The notes beneath the pieces are model-generated. The model worked only from the letters and a program-made list of their open reading frames with translations. It was not told the origin of the DNA and searched no databases. Below are positions 19,617 to 28,513 of a stretch of 64,000 nucleotides of DNA, piece by piece (position 1 is the stretch's first letter; each line of letters opens with the position of its first letter). The DNA is from Terriglobus roseus (GTDB lineage: Bacteria > Acidobacteriota > Terriglobia > Terriglobales > Acidobacteriaceae): assembly GCF_900105625.1 (NCBI RefSeq), contig NZ_FNSD01000001.1, positions 1,116,001 through 1,180,000 of the forward strand, read 5' to 3'. Both the position numbers and the translations under genes were made by a program.

Positions 19617-20573
19617 ATGCACGATTCACCTGAAGTACGTGACGTCCTGATCCTGGGATCAGGCTGCTCCGGCCTCACTGCAGCAATCTACGCCGCCCGC
19701 GCCAACTTGAAGCCACTTGTACTTGAAGGACATGAGCCGGGCGGGCAGCTTTCCATCACCACGCTGGTCGAGAACTTCCCGGGCTGGCCCGAGGGCGTGC
19801 AAGGGCCTGAGCTCGTCGACAACATGAAGAAGCAGGCCGTTCGGTTTGGCGCGGAGTTACGTATGGCCCACCTCACCTCGGTGGACCTGTTGCGATTCCC
19901 CTTTGAGGTACAGGTCGGAAAAGACATCATCCATACACGCTCGATCATCATCGCCTCGGGAGCGTCAGCGCGATGGCTAGGCCTGCCCTCTGAACAAGCG
20001 CTCATTGGCTTCGGTGTCAGCTCCTGTGCGACATGCGACGGCTTCTTCACAGCGGGAAAAGAGATCGCCGTCATTGGTGGTGGCGACTCCGCGATGGAAG
20101 AGGCTCTCTTTCTAACCCGCTTCGCCAGCAAGGTGACGCTGATCAATCGGAGCGAAGCCTTTCGGGCTTCGCGCATCATGCTGGAGCGGGCGATCGAACA
20201 TCCTCAAATTCACTTCCTGCACAACACGGTCGTGGAAGAAGTACTTGGTGTTGAAGAACGGGACGTTCGGGGTCTGATGCTTCACAACCGGAAGACCGGC
20301 GAACGCTCTCATCTACCGGTTCAGTTCATGTTCCTGGGCATCGGACACGAGCCGAACGCAAGCATGTTCAAGGGCCAGATCGATCTGGACGATGACGGGT
20401 ACGTCAAGACGGAGCACAACGTCTTCACCACCCGCCAGGGTGTGCAGCTTCATGGTGTATATGCGTGCGGCGATGTGCAGGACCGTCGCTACCGACAGGC
20501 CATCACCGCCGCTGGCACCGGTTGCATGGCGGCATTGGAAGTGGAGAAATACCTCGAAGAGTTAGGCAAGTAA
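19617..20573 (+). CDS. trxB: Thioredoxin reductase
   Basis: 318 residues, full length for the bacterial low-Mr enzyme. The FAD-binding motif is LILGSGCSGLTAAIYAARA, the redox pair is CATCDGFF, the NADPH-binding motif is IAVIGGGDSAMEEA, and the C-terminal FAD motif is GVYACGDVQDRRYRQAITAAGTG with an interrupted tail. It uses NADPH to reduce thioredoxin in the cytoplasm. Its place directly behind split dsbD and the exported thioredoxins argues that it supplies that pathway. The FAD motif begins GSGCSG where GxGxxG/A is usual, which is acceptable. Confidence 0.96.
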   Translation: MHDSPEVRDVLILGSGCSGLTAAIYAARANLKPLVLEGHEPGGQLSITTLVENFPGWPEGVQGPELVDNMKKQAVRFGAELRMAHLTSVDLLRFPFEVQVGKDIIHTRSIIIASGASARWLGLPSEQALIGFGVSSCATCDGFFTAGKEIAVIGGGDSAMEEALFLTRFASKVTLINRSEAFRASRIMLERAIEHPQIHFLHNTVVEEVLGVEERDVRGLMLHNRKTGERSHLPVQFMFLGIGHEPNASMFKGQIDLDDDGYVKTEHNVFTTRQGVQLHGVYACGDVQDRRYRQAITAAGTGCMAALEVEKYLEELGK

Positions 20574-20611
20574 GCTGCAGTTCAACGCACTGCCCAGTAG
20601 GAGAAACTTCA

Positions 20612-21673
20612 ATGGCTTTCACGAGACGTACCTTCTCAAGGGCTCTGATTTCGAGCCTTCCACTTGCATCCGCAGGCGTCTTCCGTCCCGGCCTGCTTTC
20701 TGCTTTCGCTCCGGCGGCCAGCTCAAACTACAAAGGCATCCGCATCGGGACGATCTCCTACAGCTTCAAAGAACTCAAGCGGGTCGTGGGACAGGCGCAG
20801 TGGCAGGAGGTGCTGCAGGATTGCCAGGCGTGCGGCTTGTCCAACCTTGAAATCGAGATCGCTAAAGTGGAGCCCGTCCGTACACTCCTCAGCGGCCCGC
20901 GACCGGCAGCTGGACCAGAACCACCACCTGCGATCGGCACGGCGTATGGGTCGGCATGCGTCGCTCCTCCGAGGACACCGCAGGTGCCTGCTGCGCCTCT
21001 CAGCGCCGAGCAGCAGGCTGCACTTGCGAGCGCGCGCGAGGAGGTCCGTCAGTTTCGTCTGCATCCCCCGGCAAACTACTATGTCGACATCCGCAAACAG
21101 GCAGCTGCCATGGGCATTGCAATCAACGCGTACACCTGCGGCTGGGGAACGGACTACACGGAGGAAGAGATCGATGCGGTCTTCCGGGCAGCGAAGGAGC
21201 TGGGCGCAAGTGCAATCAATTCCTCCACCACCCTGGAGATGGCGCAGCGTCTTGTACCGTTTTCAAACAAGCACAAGTTCCCCGTCGCCTTCCATGAGCA
21301 TCTCTTTGGTCTGTTCAGCAATGCGGACGATTACGAGAGTACACTCGCGCTCTCGCCATACTTCCGCGTGAACTTTGACATCGGGCACTTCACCGCATCA
21401 TGCGGCGATGCAGTCGCCTTCATTCGTCGCTACCATGCGAAGCTGCCAAGCATTCACATCAAGGACTACAAGTCATCCAATGGCGGTAGCCAACCCTGGG
21501 GCCAGGGCAATTCCCCCATCAACGCTGTCCTGAAGACACTCAAGGAACACAAATACGGGGGTGTCGTCACGATCGAATATGACTACCCCGTTCCGTCGGG
21601 CTCCACATCGTTAGTCGAAGTGCAGAGGTGCGTTCAATATCTGAAGACGGCTATCGATGATGCCAATGCATAG
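20612..21673 (+). CDS. Tat-exported xylose-isomerase-like TIM-barrel protein
   Basis: 353 residues from ATG 20612, with a twin-arginine-type signal (TRRTFSRALISSLPLASAG). The mature part is a sugar phosphate isomerase/epimerase-like TIM barrel (PF01261): IRIGTISYSFKEL opens it, FHEHLFGLF, VNFDIGHFTASCGDA and IHIKDYKSSNGG supply the likely metal ligands, and VVTIEYDYP ends it. An insertion of about 60 residues near position 100, rich in Pro and Ala, separates early strands. The substrate is unknown. A related protein follows 36 bases later, and both are cotranscribable with the redox genes upstream, although the metabolic link is unclear. Confidence 0.87.
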   Translation: MAFTRRTFSRALISSLPLASAGVFRPGLLSAFAPAASSNYKGIRIGTISYSFKELKRVVGQAQWQEVLQDCQACGLSNLEIEIAKVEPVRTLLSGPRPAAGPEPPPAIGTAYGSACVAPPRTPQVPAAPLSAEQQAALASAREEVRQFRLHPPANYYVDIRKQAAAMGIAINAYTCGWGTDYTEEEIDAVFRAAKELGASAINSSTTLEMAQRLVPFSNKHKFPVAFHEHLFGLFSNADDYESTLALSPYFRVNFDIGHFTASCGDAVAFIRRYHAKLPSIHIKDYKSSNGGSQPWGQGNSPINAVLKTLKEHKYGGVVTIEYDYPVPSGSTSLVEVQRCVQYLKTAIDDANA

Positions 21674-21709
21674 GCCGCTACTGTCAGGAACACACGAGGT
21701 CCGAAGACT

Positions 21710-22633
21710 ATGCAGCTAACACGGCGGCAGTTCACGAAATACCTGACGGCATCCGCCATGGCTGCCAATGTGTCACGACGCGCTTTCGCCGTTGGCGGGA
21801 GCAATTTCCATCTTGGACTCAACACGTACAGCCTGCGCGCGCTGCCAGAGGCTGTTGCGATTCCCACCATCATTCGCGTGATGAGGGAACAAAAGCTGCA
21901 ACGCTGCCAATTGCTCTTTACCCACGTCGAGCCAGCCTTCGGAATGGTGTTCCCACCGACCAGCGCAAATCGTACAGCAGCACCTGCACCGCCGACACCA
22001 CAACAACTGGAACAGCGAAAGGCCGCAGCGGCGGAACGTACCGAATGGCGACTTTCTGCCCCGATGTCGTACTTCGAGACGATTCGCTCGACCTTCCAGA
22101 GGAACGGTCTCCAGATCAATGCCTTCGCCACATCCTTCGGCAGTTCAGAAGAGGAACTTGACCGCCAGTTTCTGATGGCGACGGCGCTGGGCGCAGAAGC
22201 GATTAACGGTCGCGTTCCCGAGCCCATGACGGATCTCGTTGCGGCTGCTTCGAGGAAGCATCGACTCCACGTTGGGATTCAGGTCTCCGACGTGAAGCTG
22301 CTTGAGGCGCAACTGAAGACATCACGCTACATGAAGGCTGATCCCGATGCCGGTGACCTGACAAGGGCCAGCATCAACGCACTCGGATTTGTTCGAACAT
22401 ACGCCCCTCAGATGGACTCAATCGACTTGAAGGATACGATCGCCGGCACTGGCAGCGTTCCCTTTGGAGAAGGACACGCAGATCTGGCAGGCATCCTGGC
22501 GTTCTTAGCGAAGCGGCAACTACCTATCACCGCTTACATCGATTGCGACTATCCAGGCACGGGAACATCAACGGACGAAGTAGCAAGCTGCGCCGCGTAC
22601 TTGCGGCGCTCGCTTTCTTCTGCCTTGCGTTGA
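21710..22633 (+). CDS. Tat-exported xylose-isomerase-like TIM-barrel protein, second copy
   Basis: 307 residues starting MQLTRRQFTKYLTAS, a twin-arginine signal. It is related to the preceding gene (both open the barrel with FHLGLNTYSLRALP or a similar strand and end with a D/E-Y-D/C-D-YP strand) but is shorter and diverged. The ligands are less clear: HVGIQVSDVKL stands where the other has FHEH, and SIDLKDTIAGTGSVPFGEG replaces the IHIKDY block. The TIM barrel may therefore have altered metal binding. It is the last gene of the run; the next gene is convergent. Confidence 0.83.
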   Translation: MQLTRRQFTKYLTASAMAANVSRRAFAVGGSNFHLGLNTYSLRALPEAVAIPTIIRVMREQKLQRCQLLFTHVEPAFGMVFPPTSANRTAAPAPPTPQQLEQRKAAAAERTEWRLSAPMSYFETIRSTFQRNGLQINAFATSFGSSEEELDRQFLMATALGAEAINGRVPEPMTDLVAAASRKHRLHVGIQVSDVKLLEAQLKTSRYMKADPDAGDLTRASINALGFVRTYAPQMDSIDLKDTIAGTGSVPFGEGHADLAGILAFLAKRQLPITAYIDCDYPGTGTSTDEVASCAAYLRRSLSSALR

Positions 22634-22777
22634 TCGCAAACCGGTTGCCCGGGGCTCCGGAACGACAGAGACTGACCGCGAAGGACGCTTCCTACGCGTA
22701 TCGCTTGCACTTCAACTGGATGTCTCGCTCGCGCCTGTTCATGAGACCGTCCAGCTTCAGGTCTCCGATCGCCACCC

Positions 22778-24358
22778 CTAGCGTTTTCTAGGCGGTGGCT
22801 GCACGTAAGACGAGTCCGCTGGCTGTGTCTCGGCAAACTGGTCGTCGTCCTTCAGTTCCTTCTTCAGGCGATACAGCTCTTGCTTCAGCTTCGCGACTAA
22901 AGGTTGCGAATTGGGATCGTTGTAGATGTTATGCATCTCGAGAGGATCGTGAACGACGTCGTAGCACTCCCACTGATCCTTTTTCCAGAAGTAGATCAGC
23001 TTGTGTGTCTCTGTGCGTACGCCGTAGTGAGCGCGTGTGTTGTGGTCGCCCGGATCGTGGTAGTAACGGTAATACATTGCATGACGCCAATTCTTTGGAG
23101 TGTGGCCTGCCCAGACCGGGAGGAAACTGCGGCCCTGCATATCGGCGGGCGTTGGGCGGCCAGCCGCATCGAGAAACGTCGGCGCGAAGTCACAATTGAT
23201 ACCGATCGCTTCTGAGACAGAGCCCGGTTTGATCACTCTCGGCCAGCGGACCACGAACGGCATCCTAAGCGACTCCTCGTACATGAAGCGCTTGTCGAAC
23301 AGCCCATGCTCGCCCAGAAAGAAACCCTGATCGCTGGTGTAGATCACGATGGTATTTTCGCGCAGTCCATTGGCGTCAAGCCAGTCCAGAACGCGGCCAA
23401 CGTTATCGTCGACGCTTTGTACGCAGGCGAGATAATCGCGCATGTATCGCTGGTACTTCCAATCTTCGAGCTCTTTGCCGACCAGGGTCTTCTTCACGCC
23501 GTCGACTTCGATCTCGACTTCCATCGGCTTCGTCGCATTCCACTGGCGTCGTTCTTCCGCTGAAAGGCCAGCAGGCGGAGCGATCTTGAGATCGGCACGC
23601 GTCAGGTCCCGGAAGACAGACTGCTTCTGCTCACGCAGAGCGTCGGTACGGCCCACGTAGTCATCACGCAGCGTTTCTGGCTCGGGGATGTGAAGGTTTT
23701 CGAACTGCTTCCTGTGCTTCTCATCAGGCGCCCATTCGCGATGAGGGGCCTTGTGGTGCGACATCATGAAGAATGGCTTGTCTTGTGGACGACTCTTCAA
23801 TGCTTCAATCGTCAAGTCCGCGATGATGTCCGTGCAGTATCCCTTAATCTGCGTGGAGCCGTCTTTGTCGTAGAAGATTGGATCGTTGTAAACACCTTGT
23901 CCCGGCAGGATGTTCCAGGTGTCAAATCCAGTAGGGTCGCTGCCCAGGTGCCACTTACCAATCATCGCGGTATAGTAGCCGGCGCTTTGCAGGTACTTCG
24001 CAACGGTGGGCTGCGAGCCGTCAAAGCGATTAAAAACCGGCACGCCGTTCAGATGACTGTATTTGCCTGTGAGAATCGAGGCGCGGCTCGGAGTGCAGAT
24101 CGCGTTGGTGGCAAAGACATGATCCATGCGCATGCCTTCCTTCGCGATCCGGTCCAGATTGGGTGTTTGATTCACCTTGCTGCCGTAACAGCTCATCGCC
24201 TGCGCCGCGTGATCATCCGTCATGATGAACAGAATGTTCGGGCGCGATTTTTTCTCGGCGGCATTGGCCGCGATGCCAGTGAGAAGTCCTCCGGCTGCCA
24301 GAGCTGAATTGCTGAGGAAGCTTCGCCTGGAAAGCTCATGGAATGAATGATCGGACAT
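22778..24358 (-). CDS. Exported sulfatase
   Basis: 526 residues. A Tat-type signal (LSRRSFLSNSALAAGGLL) is followed by the sulfatase opening RPNILFIMTDDHAAQAMSCYG with two metal-binding Asp. The active-site motif CTPSRASILTGKYSHLNG carries the Cys that is converted to formylglycine (CxPxR type). Later come MIGKWHLGSD, the histidine-rich SHHKAPHREW, and TSDQGFFLGEHGLFDKRFMYEESLRMPFVVRWP. It would remove sulfate from a carbohydrate or other ester outside the cytoplasm. It lies 48 bases after a TonB-dependent receptor gene on the same strand, a pairing typical of glycan uptake loci. A sulfatase-maturing enzyme is not in the window. Confidence 0.95.
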   Translation of the reverse strand: MSDHSFHELSRRSFLSNSALAAGGLLTGIAANAAEKKSRPNILFIMTDDHAAQAMSCYGSKVNQTPNLDRIAKEGMRMDHVFATNAICTPSRASILTGKYSHLNGVPVFNRFDGSQPTVAKYLQSAGYYTAMIGKWHLGSDPTGFDTWNILPGQGVYNDPIFYDKDGSTQIKGYCTDIIADLTIEALKSRPQDKPFFMMSHHKAPHREWAPDEKHRKQFENLHIPEPETLRDDYVGRTDALREQKQSVFRDLTRADLKIAPPAGLSAEERRQWNATKPMEVEIEVDGVKKTLVGKELEDWKYQRYMRDYLACVQSVDDNVGRVLDWLDANGLRENTIVIYTSDQGFFLGEHGLFDKRFMYEESLRMPFVVRWPRVIKPGSVSEAIGINCDFAPTFLDAAGRPTPADMQGRSFLPVWAGHTPKNWRHAMYYRYYHDPGDHNTRAHYGVRTETHKLIYFWKKDQWECYDVVHDPLEMHNIYNDPNSQPLVAKLKQELYRLKKELKDDDQFAETQPADSSYVQPPPRKR

Positions 24359-24406
24359 ATTCGAGATTCCTCGGATCAGATTTGGGCTGCTACTGTGCCC
24401 GGTTAT

Positions 24407-27400
24407 TTAGAACGATGCTTTCAACCGGAACTGGATGTTGCGCGGATCCAGCGCGCTGTTAAGCGTACCGAATGCTGCGGATCCATAGGTCACTCCAACA
24501 CCATTGAAATTTGCGTGATTGAAAATGTTATAGAACTGCGCTTCGAACTTGAGAGAAACGCGCTCAATAGGGATGTTCTTCGCGACGTTCATCTGCCACA
24601 AATGTGTTCCCGGTCCGCGAATGTCACCCAGCCTCTCGGTGCCAAAGGTCCCAGGAGCTGCTGCCGTGAAGGACGATGCGCTGAAGTAGTTGGAGACGGA
24701 CCGCGGACGATACGCGATAGCGCCAATCCTGTTAGGCCGTTGCCCCGTGTTGCCAACACGAGCGACGTCAGTGGATGTGGATGCGGTGAAGGGGAGCCCG
24801 CTCTGAAAGTTCGTGATGCCACTAAGCTCCCAGTTCGCCAGCAGCATTCTTTCTGCAAAGTTGCCATTACGGAAGTAGTTGGGTTGCCAGACGTAGTTCA
24901 GTGCAAGGATGTTCGTTCGGTCGTAGGAGCCCAGACCGCGTTCGTTGAAGAACTGACTCTGACCAACCTGCTGTACCTGCGCCCTCGACCATGTATAAGC
25001 GACCCCGAAGGACAAGCCATGCTGGAAGCGGCGGCGCAGATTCACCTGCAGCGCGTTGTAGTTAGCTGAGGCGGAGCGAACATCGTAGTTGATCGCAGCA
25101 TAGCCTTTGTATGGCCGCAGGTAGTTGACGTTCGTGCCCGATGCCGGCAGTTGTCCCGGTTGCAGCTGGTTGATGTTTGGCGTCTGATCGAGATGCCGGC
25201 CCTGGTTGCCGACATAGCTGATGCTGAGTGTGGTGGCGACGGGAAGCTGCTGCTCCACGGTCAGGCTGTACTGCGAGATCGTCGCGTAGAGTTTCCGAGG
25301 ATCCCAGACATTCAGTGTCGCAGGGAATGTGGTCGCGGAAGTATTGCCGAAGGAACTAAGCGCCACACCGAAGGCCGTTCCCGATTGTGAGAAAGGCGGA
25401 TTCTGACCGCCATTCTCGTGGTTGTCATTGTCCCAGTGGTAGAAAATTCCAAAGCCTCCACGAATCGCCGTGCGCCCTGCTTTCCCGGGCGTGTAAGCAA
25501 AGCCGACGCGCGGTCCGATGTTGTTACGAAGTCCACTCAGCGCGCGCGAGTAGTGAAGGCCCTTCTGGTTTGTGGGTGTGATTAGACCGTTGGTCGGTTC
25601 CCCCGTACCGCTGACCAAGGCACCATTTGACTGCAAAACCGTTGGAGCATTGGCGGCAACGTAAAGTGAGGGAATGAAGGTGCTGATCCGGTCGTACTTC
25701 TCATAGCCGTTCGGCGCGCCGGTGTAAACGGTATCGCGCACGCCGTAGTCCACGGTCAGGTTTTGCCGCACCTTCCAGGTGTCCTGGAGATAGCCCTCGT
25801 ACATGTTGGAAAAAAGATATGCGTTTGGAATCGTGCCTTGCTCTGAATAAGAAAAGGCGCGGCCGGTGAGGAAATCTGCAATTGCATTCCCTGTCACGCT
25901 GCCGTCGAAGGTGAAGGTGCCGGCTTGGCCCGCGTAAGGAAAACGATCGAACTTCTGAATGCGTAGCGTGTTCAAACCGGCCTTCAGCGTGTGGACACCG
26001 AGCTGATAAGTGAGATCATCGCGATAGGTAAACACATTGTTCGTGTTGTTCGTGAGGCCCTGGGCACCGATGCCGCTATAGCCTCCCCCAAATGAGAGGG
26101 AGGGAATGACATTCGCTACGTTTGCATTGAAGAGTGACGGGATATTTAACCCAGCGGGCCGTTGCGCTGCGGCGTTCGGCGACTGCGTGATCTGATTGCG
26201 GCTGTACCCAGCGATAGCCTGATTCACAAGATGCGGTCCAAAGATATGCGTCCACTGTACGACCGTATTTGAGCCGGGCTTGGAGAAGTTACCCCCAATA
26301 GTAGTAAAAGCATGGTTGGACGGCTTCAGGATTGCCTGCGATTGAGACCAGCTGTCGTGCGCATATCGCAGAAGCAGGCTGTCGCGTTCGCCAAAGTTGA
26401 CATCGACGCGTGCCAACTCTTCGCGCCATTCCGTTCTGCTCTTCGGACTCGCCACCCAGTTGGTGCTGCCCGCTGCCGCTGCCGTGTTCGTCGGAAGCGG
26501 AATGTATGTGTTCAGAAGGATCAGTGCATTGGGGTCAATGTTCGTGATGCGGTTCCCGGCAAAGGGCAAGCCTGTCGACGGATTCCTGAGCGGTGTTGCG
26601 ATCGCCGAAAAGTCTCCGGAACGCATCGCGACGGTTGGTACAACACCTGTGAAAGTACTTTGTGGTGGCGAGGTAAAAGAAGTAAGTTCTGGTCCGGAGC
26701 GCTTGTCCCACGCCTGCGAGAAGAAGAAGAACAAACCCCGCCCGAAGCCACTCTTAGCGCCCGGTACGATGGGGCCTCCGATGTCGTATCCAAAATTGTT
26801 GTCTTTCAGCGGCGGCTTCTGGGTATTGAAGAAGTTCTTCGCATTCAGTGCGTCGTTCGCGAAAACGTCATAAACATCGCCGTGATAGCTCGCGCCACCC
26901 GTACGTGTAACGACGTTCACCTGACCATATCCATACGATCCGATGTCCGCCGTGTAGTTACTGGTGTGAACCTGGATCTCGCCAATCGCTTCCGGCGGAG
27001 GAAAAAGGTTGATTCCGCGGTTGCCGCCGGTGTCCATCGCCAGCACGCCATCGAAGGTAAAGGCATTCGCGTTCTGCCGCCCGCCGTTGATCGAGAGAAG
27101 CGGATTACCCTCCTGGCCGCTCCCCATACGCAGGCCTGTCTGCGAAGAGGAGACTCCGGTTCCCAGTGTCAGCAGCTGGCTGAAGTTTCTTCCATTGAGC
27201 GGCAATTCGGTGATCTGGATGCCTGAGATCAATCCGCCCAGTGCGCCGGATGCATTCTCAATGCTTGGGGGAGCGGCGGTGACAGTCACTGCATCGGAGG
27301 CATTGCCGACCGATACGATCAGGTCGACGCTGCGAGTGGAGTCGGCATCCAGTACAACGTCATTCCGGCGTGTAAGGGCCATTCCCTCGCTCTCAGCCGT

Positions 27401-27709
27401 GATGGAGTAGGTTCCAAGGCGCAAAGCCGGCAGCACGTAGAGGCCCTCGGCATTCGTAACAGTCGAGCGCTGGAGGTGGGTGGAGGCTTCCGTTACCGTC
27501 ACCCGTGCTTTGGGGATACGTGCTCCGCTTGTATCCGTGACGGTCCCGGTGATGCTGCCGTTGCCGGTGGTCTGCGCGAGTGCGGAACCAGCTGTGGTTA
27601 AGGCCGCGAAGGCGAAAGTCGTGAGAGCGTGGCGCTCCCATGGACGGGAAAAAATAGATAGGGACACGGGATGGACTCCGAGCTGCATAAGCAGCGAATG
27701 AAGCACCAC
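24407..27709 (-). CDS. TonB-dependent receptor with carboxypeptidase-regulatory-like domain
   Basis: About 1100 residues. Two starts are possible, GTG at 27709 or ATG at 27688; neither has a clear ribosome binding site, and the signal peptide ends near SALAQTT. Residues about 45-130 form the CnaB-like domain (GSITGTVTDTSGARIPKARV), followed by a plug (ITELPLNGRNFSQLLTL, INGGRQNANAFTFDG, GQVNVVTRTGG) and a long outer-membrane barrel that ends in the aromatic RLKASF. This is the Oar-like receptor type abundant in acidobacteria, presumed to import oligosaccharides or similar ligands with TonB energy. The sulfatase gene lies directly downstream. Confidence 0.92.
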   Translation of the reverse strand: MVLHSLLMQLGVHPVSLSIFSRPWERHALTTFAFAALTTAGSALAQTTGNGSITGTVTDTSGARIPKARVTVTEASTHLQRSTVTNAEGLYVLPALRLGTYSITAESEGMALTRRNDVVLDADSTRSVDLIVSVGNASDAVTVTAAPPSIENASGALGGLISGIQITELPLNGRNFSQLLTLGTGVSSSQTGLRMGSGQEGNPLLSINGGRQNANAFTFDGVLAMDTGGNRGINLFPPPEAIGEIQVHTSNYTADIGSYGYGQVNVVTRTGGASYHGDVYDVFANDALNAKNFFNTQKPPLKDNNFGYDIGGPIVPGAKSGFGRGLFFFFSQAWDKRSGPELTSFTSPPQSTFTGVVPTVAMRSGDFSAIATPLRNPSTGLPFAGNRITNIDPNALILLNTYIPLPTNTAAAAGSTNWVASPKSRTEWREELARVDVNFGERDSLLLRYAHDSWSQSQAILKPSNHAFTTIGGNFSKPGSNTVVQWTHIFGPHLVNQAIAGYSRNQITQSPNAAAQRPAGLNIPSLFNANVANVIPSLSFGGGYSGIGAQGLTNNTNNVFTYRDDLTYQLGVHTLKAGLNTLRIQKFDRFPYAGQAGTFTFDGSVTGNAIADFLTGRAFSYSEQGTIPNAYLFSNMYEGYLQDTWKVRQNLTVDYGVRDTVYTGAPNGYEKYDRISTFIPSLYVAANAPTVLQSNGALVSGTGEPTNGLITPTNQKGLHYSRALSGLRNNIGPRVGFAYTPGKAGRTAIRGGFGIFYHWDNDNHENGGQNPPFSQSGTAFGVALSSFGNTSATTFPATLNVWDPRKLYATISQYSLTVEQQLPVATTLSISYVGNQGRHLDQTPNINQLQPGQLPASGTNVNYLRPYKGYAAINYDVRSASANYNALQVNLRRRFQHGLSFGVAYTWSRAQVQQVGQSQFFNERGLGSYDRTNILALNYVWQPNYFRNGNFAERMLLANWELSGITNFQSGLPFTASTSTDVARVGNTGQRPNRIGAIAYRPRSVSNYFSASSFTAAAPGTFGTERLGDIRGPGTHLWQMNVAKNIPIERVSLKFEAQFYNIFNHANFNGVGVTYGSAAFGTLNSALDPRNIQFRLKASF

Positions 27710-28513
27710 GCGCGGAGCGTGGGCTCACTCTTTCAATACAGCGATGGGATGGAACGCGAGAATGTGAACGCGCCGAACTGGTGCCTGCTTAGTTGAAGCG
27801 ACAGCGGCAACAACAGTTCTGAGCGGAGACGATCACACGATTAAGGTAATGTCCGCAAGCCGTCGCGTCAACCGAATCGATGCCGGAAATTGAGGCTGCT
27901 GACTAGAACCGGACTCGGAGTTCTTTCTTGAAGGCGGCGGCATTTCTAGCTCCAGCGGGTTGCGCCGTTTTACAAGCTGCGCCCGCAGCGTGAACTGGCT
28001 GACTTCACCAGTTCCGATGACAACCGGCGAGAACAGGCCCAAGCACTCATCGAGCCTGGGTGGCTGCAGTAATTTTTCCAAGCGCTTCGTCGGGCCGGTC
28101 GCGCGGAGCGGTGCAGGCACTGACGGCGCGATCTCGGTCATCTTCACGATGTTCCCGGCTCTCGCGGACTACGTTCGCTGGTAAGGGAGAGGTTCAGCGG
28201 TCCGATCCGACCTGATACGTTTTCCACCGATGAATCCGACGCGTCAAGTCACCACGTTGTAGACGGCCCGAGCAAGGCTCGGAAGAAGGCAGGAATGACC
28301 GTTCGTCTTCCCAGCCCCTCAGGTCCTCCCTCCCCCGCGCCACGTGTTTCCGGCAGCACGGAGGTGCTCTCATCGCGACGCTGTGAAGCTTTGTGCCGAC
28401 TAACGTATTCCATCGATTAATTGACAGACTGACCGGCTCTCAGCGTTTAATGGCCACGCCCGAAAATCGACGGCCTATGAGTCGTCAAAACTGCGGCACT
28501 TAGGAGAGCCCTA
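27710..28513. other. Intergenic region between two divergent TonB-receptor genes
   Basis: About 800 bases. It must contain the promoters of both receptors, but I could not define them. A frame of 104 codons on the minus strand (27833-28147, GTG start after GGGAAC) has coding-like codon use and the segment CLGLFSPVVIGTGEVSQF; it might be a small gene or a decayed fragment, and I do not assign it. No repeats or strong hairpins were noticed. Confidence 0.4.
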
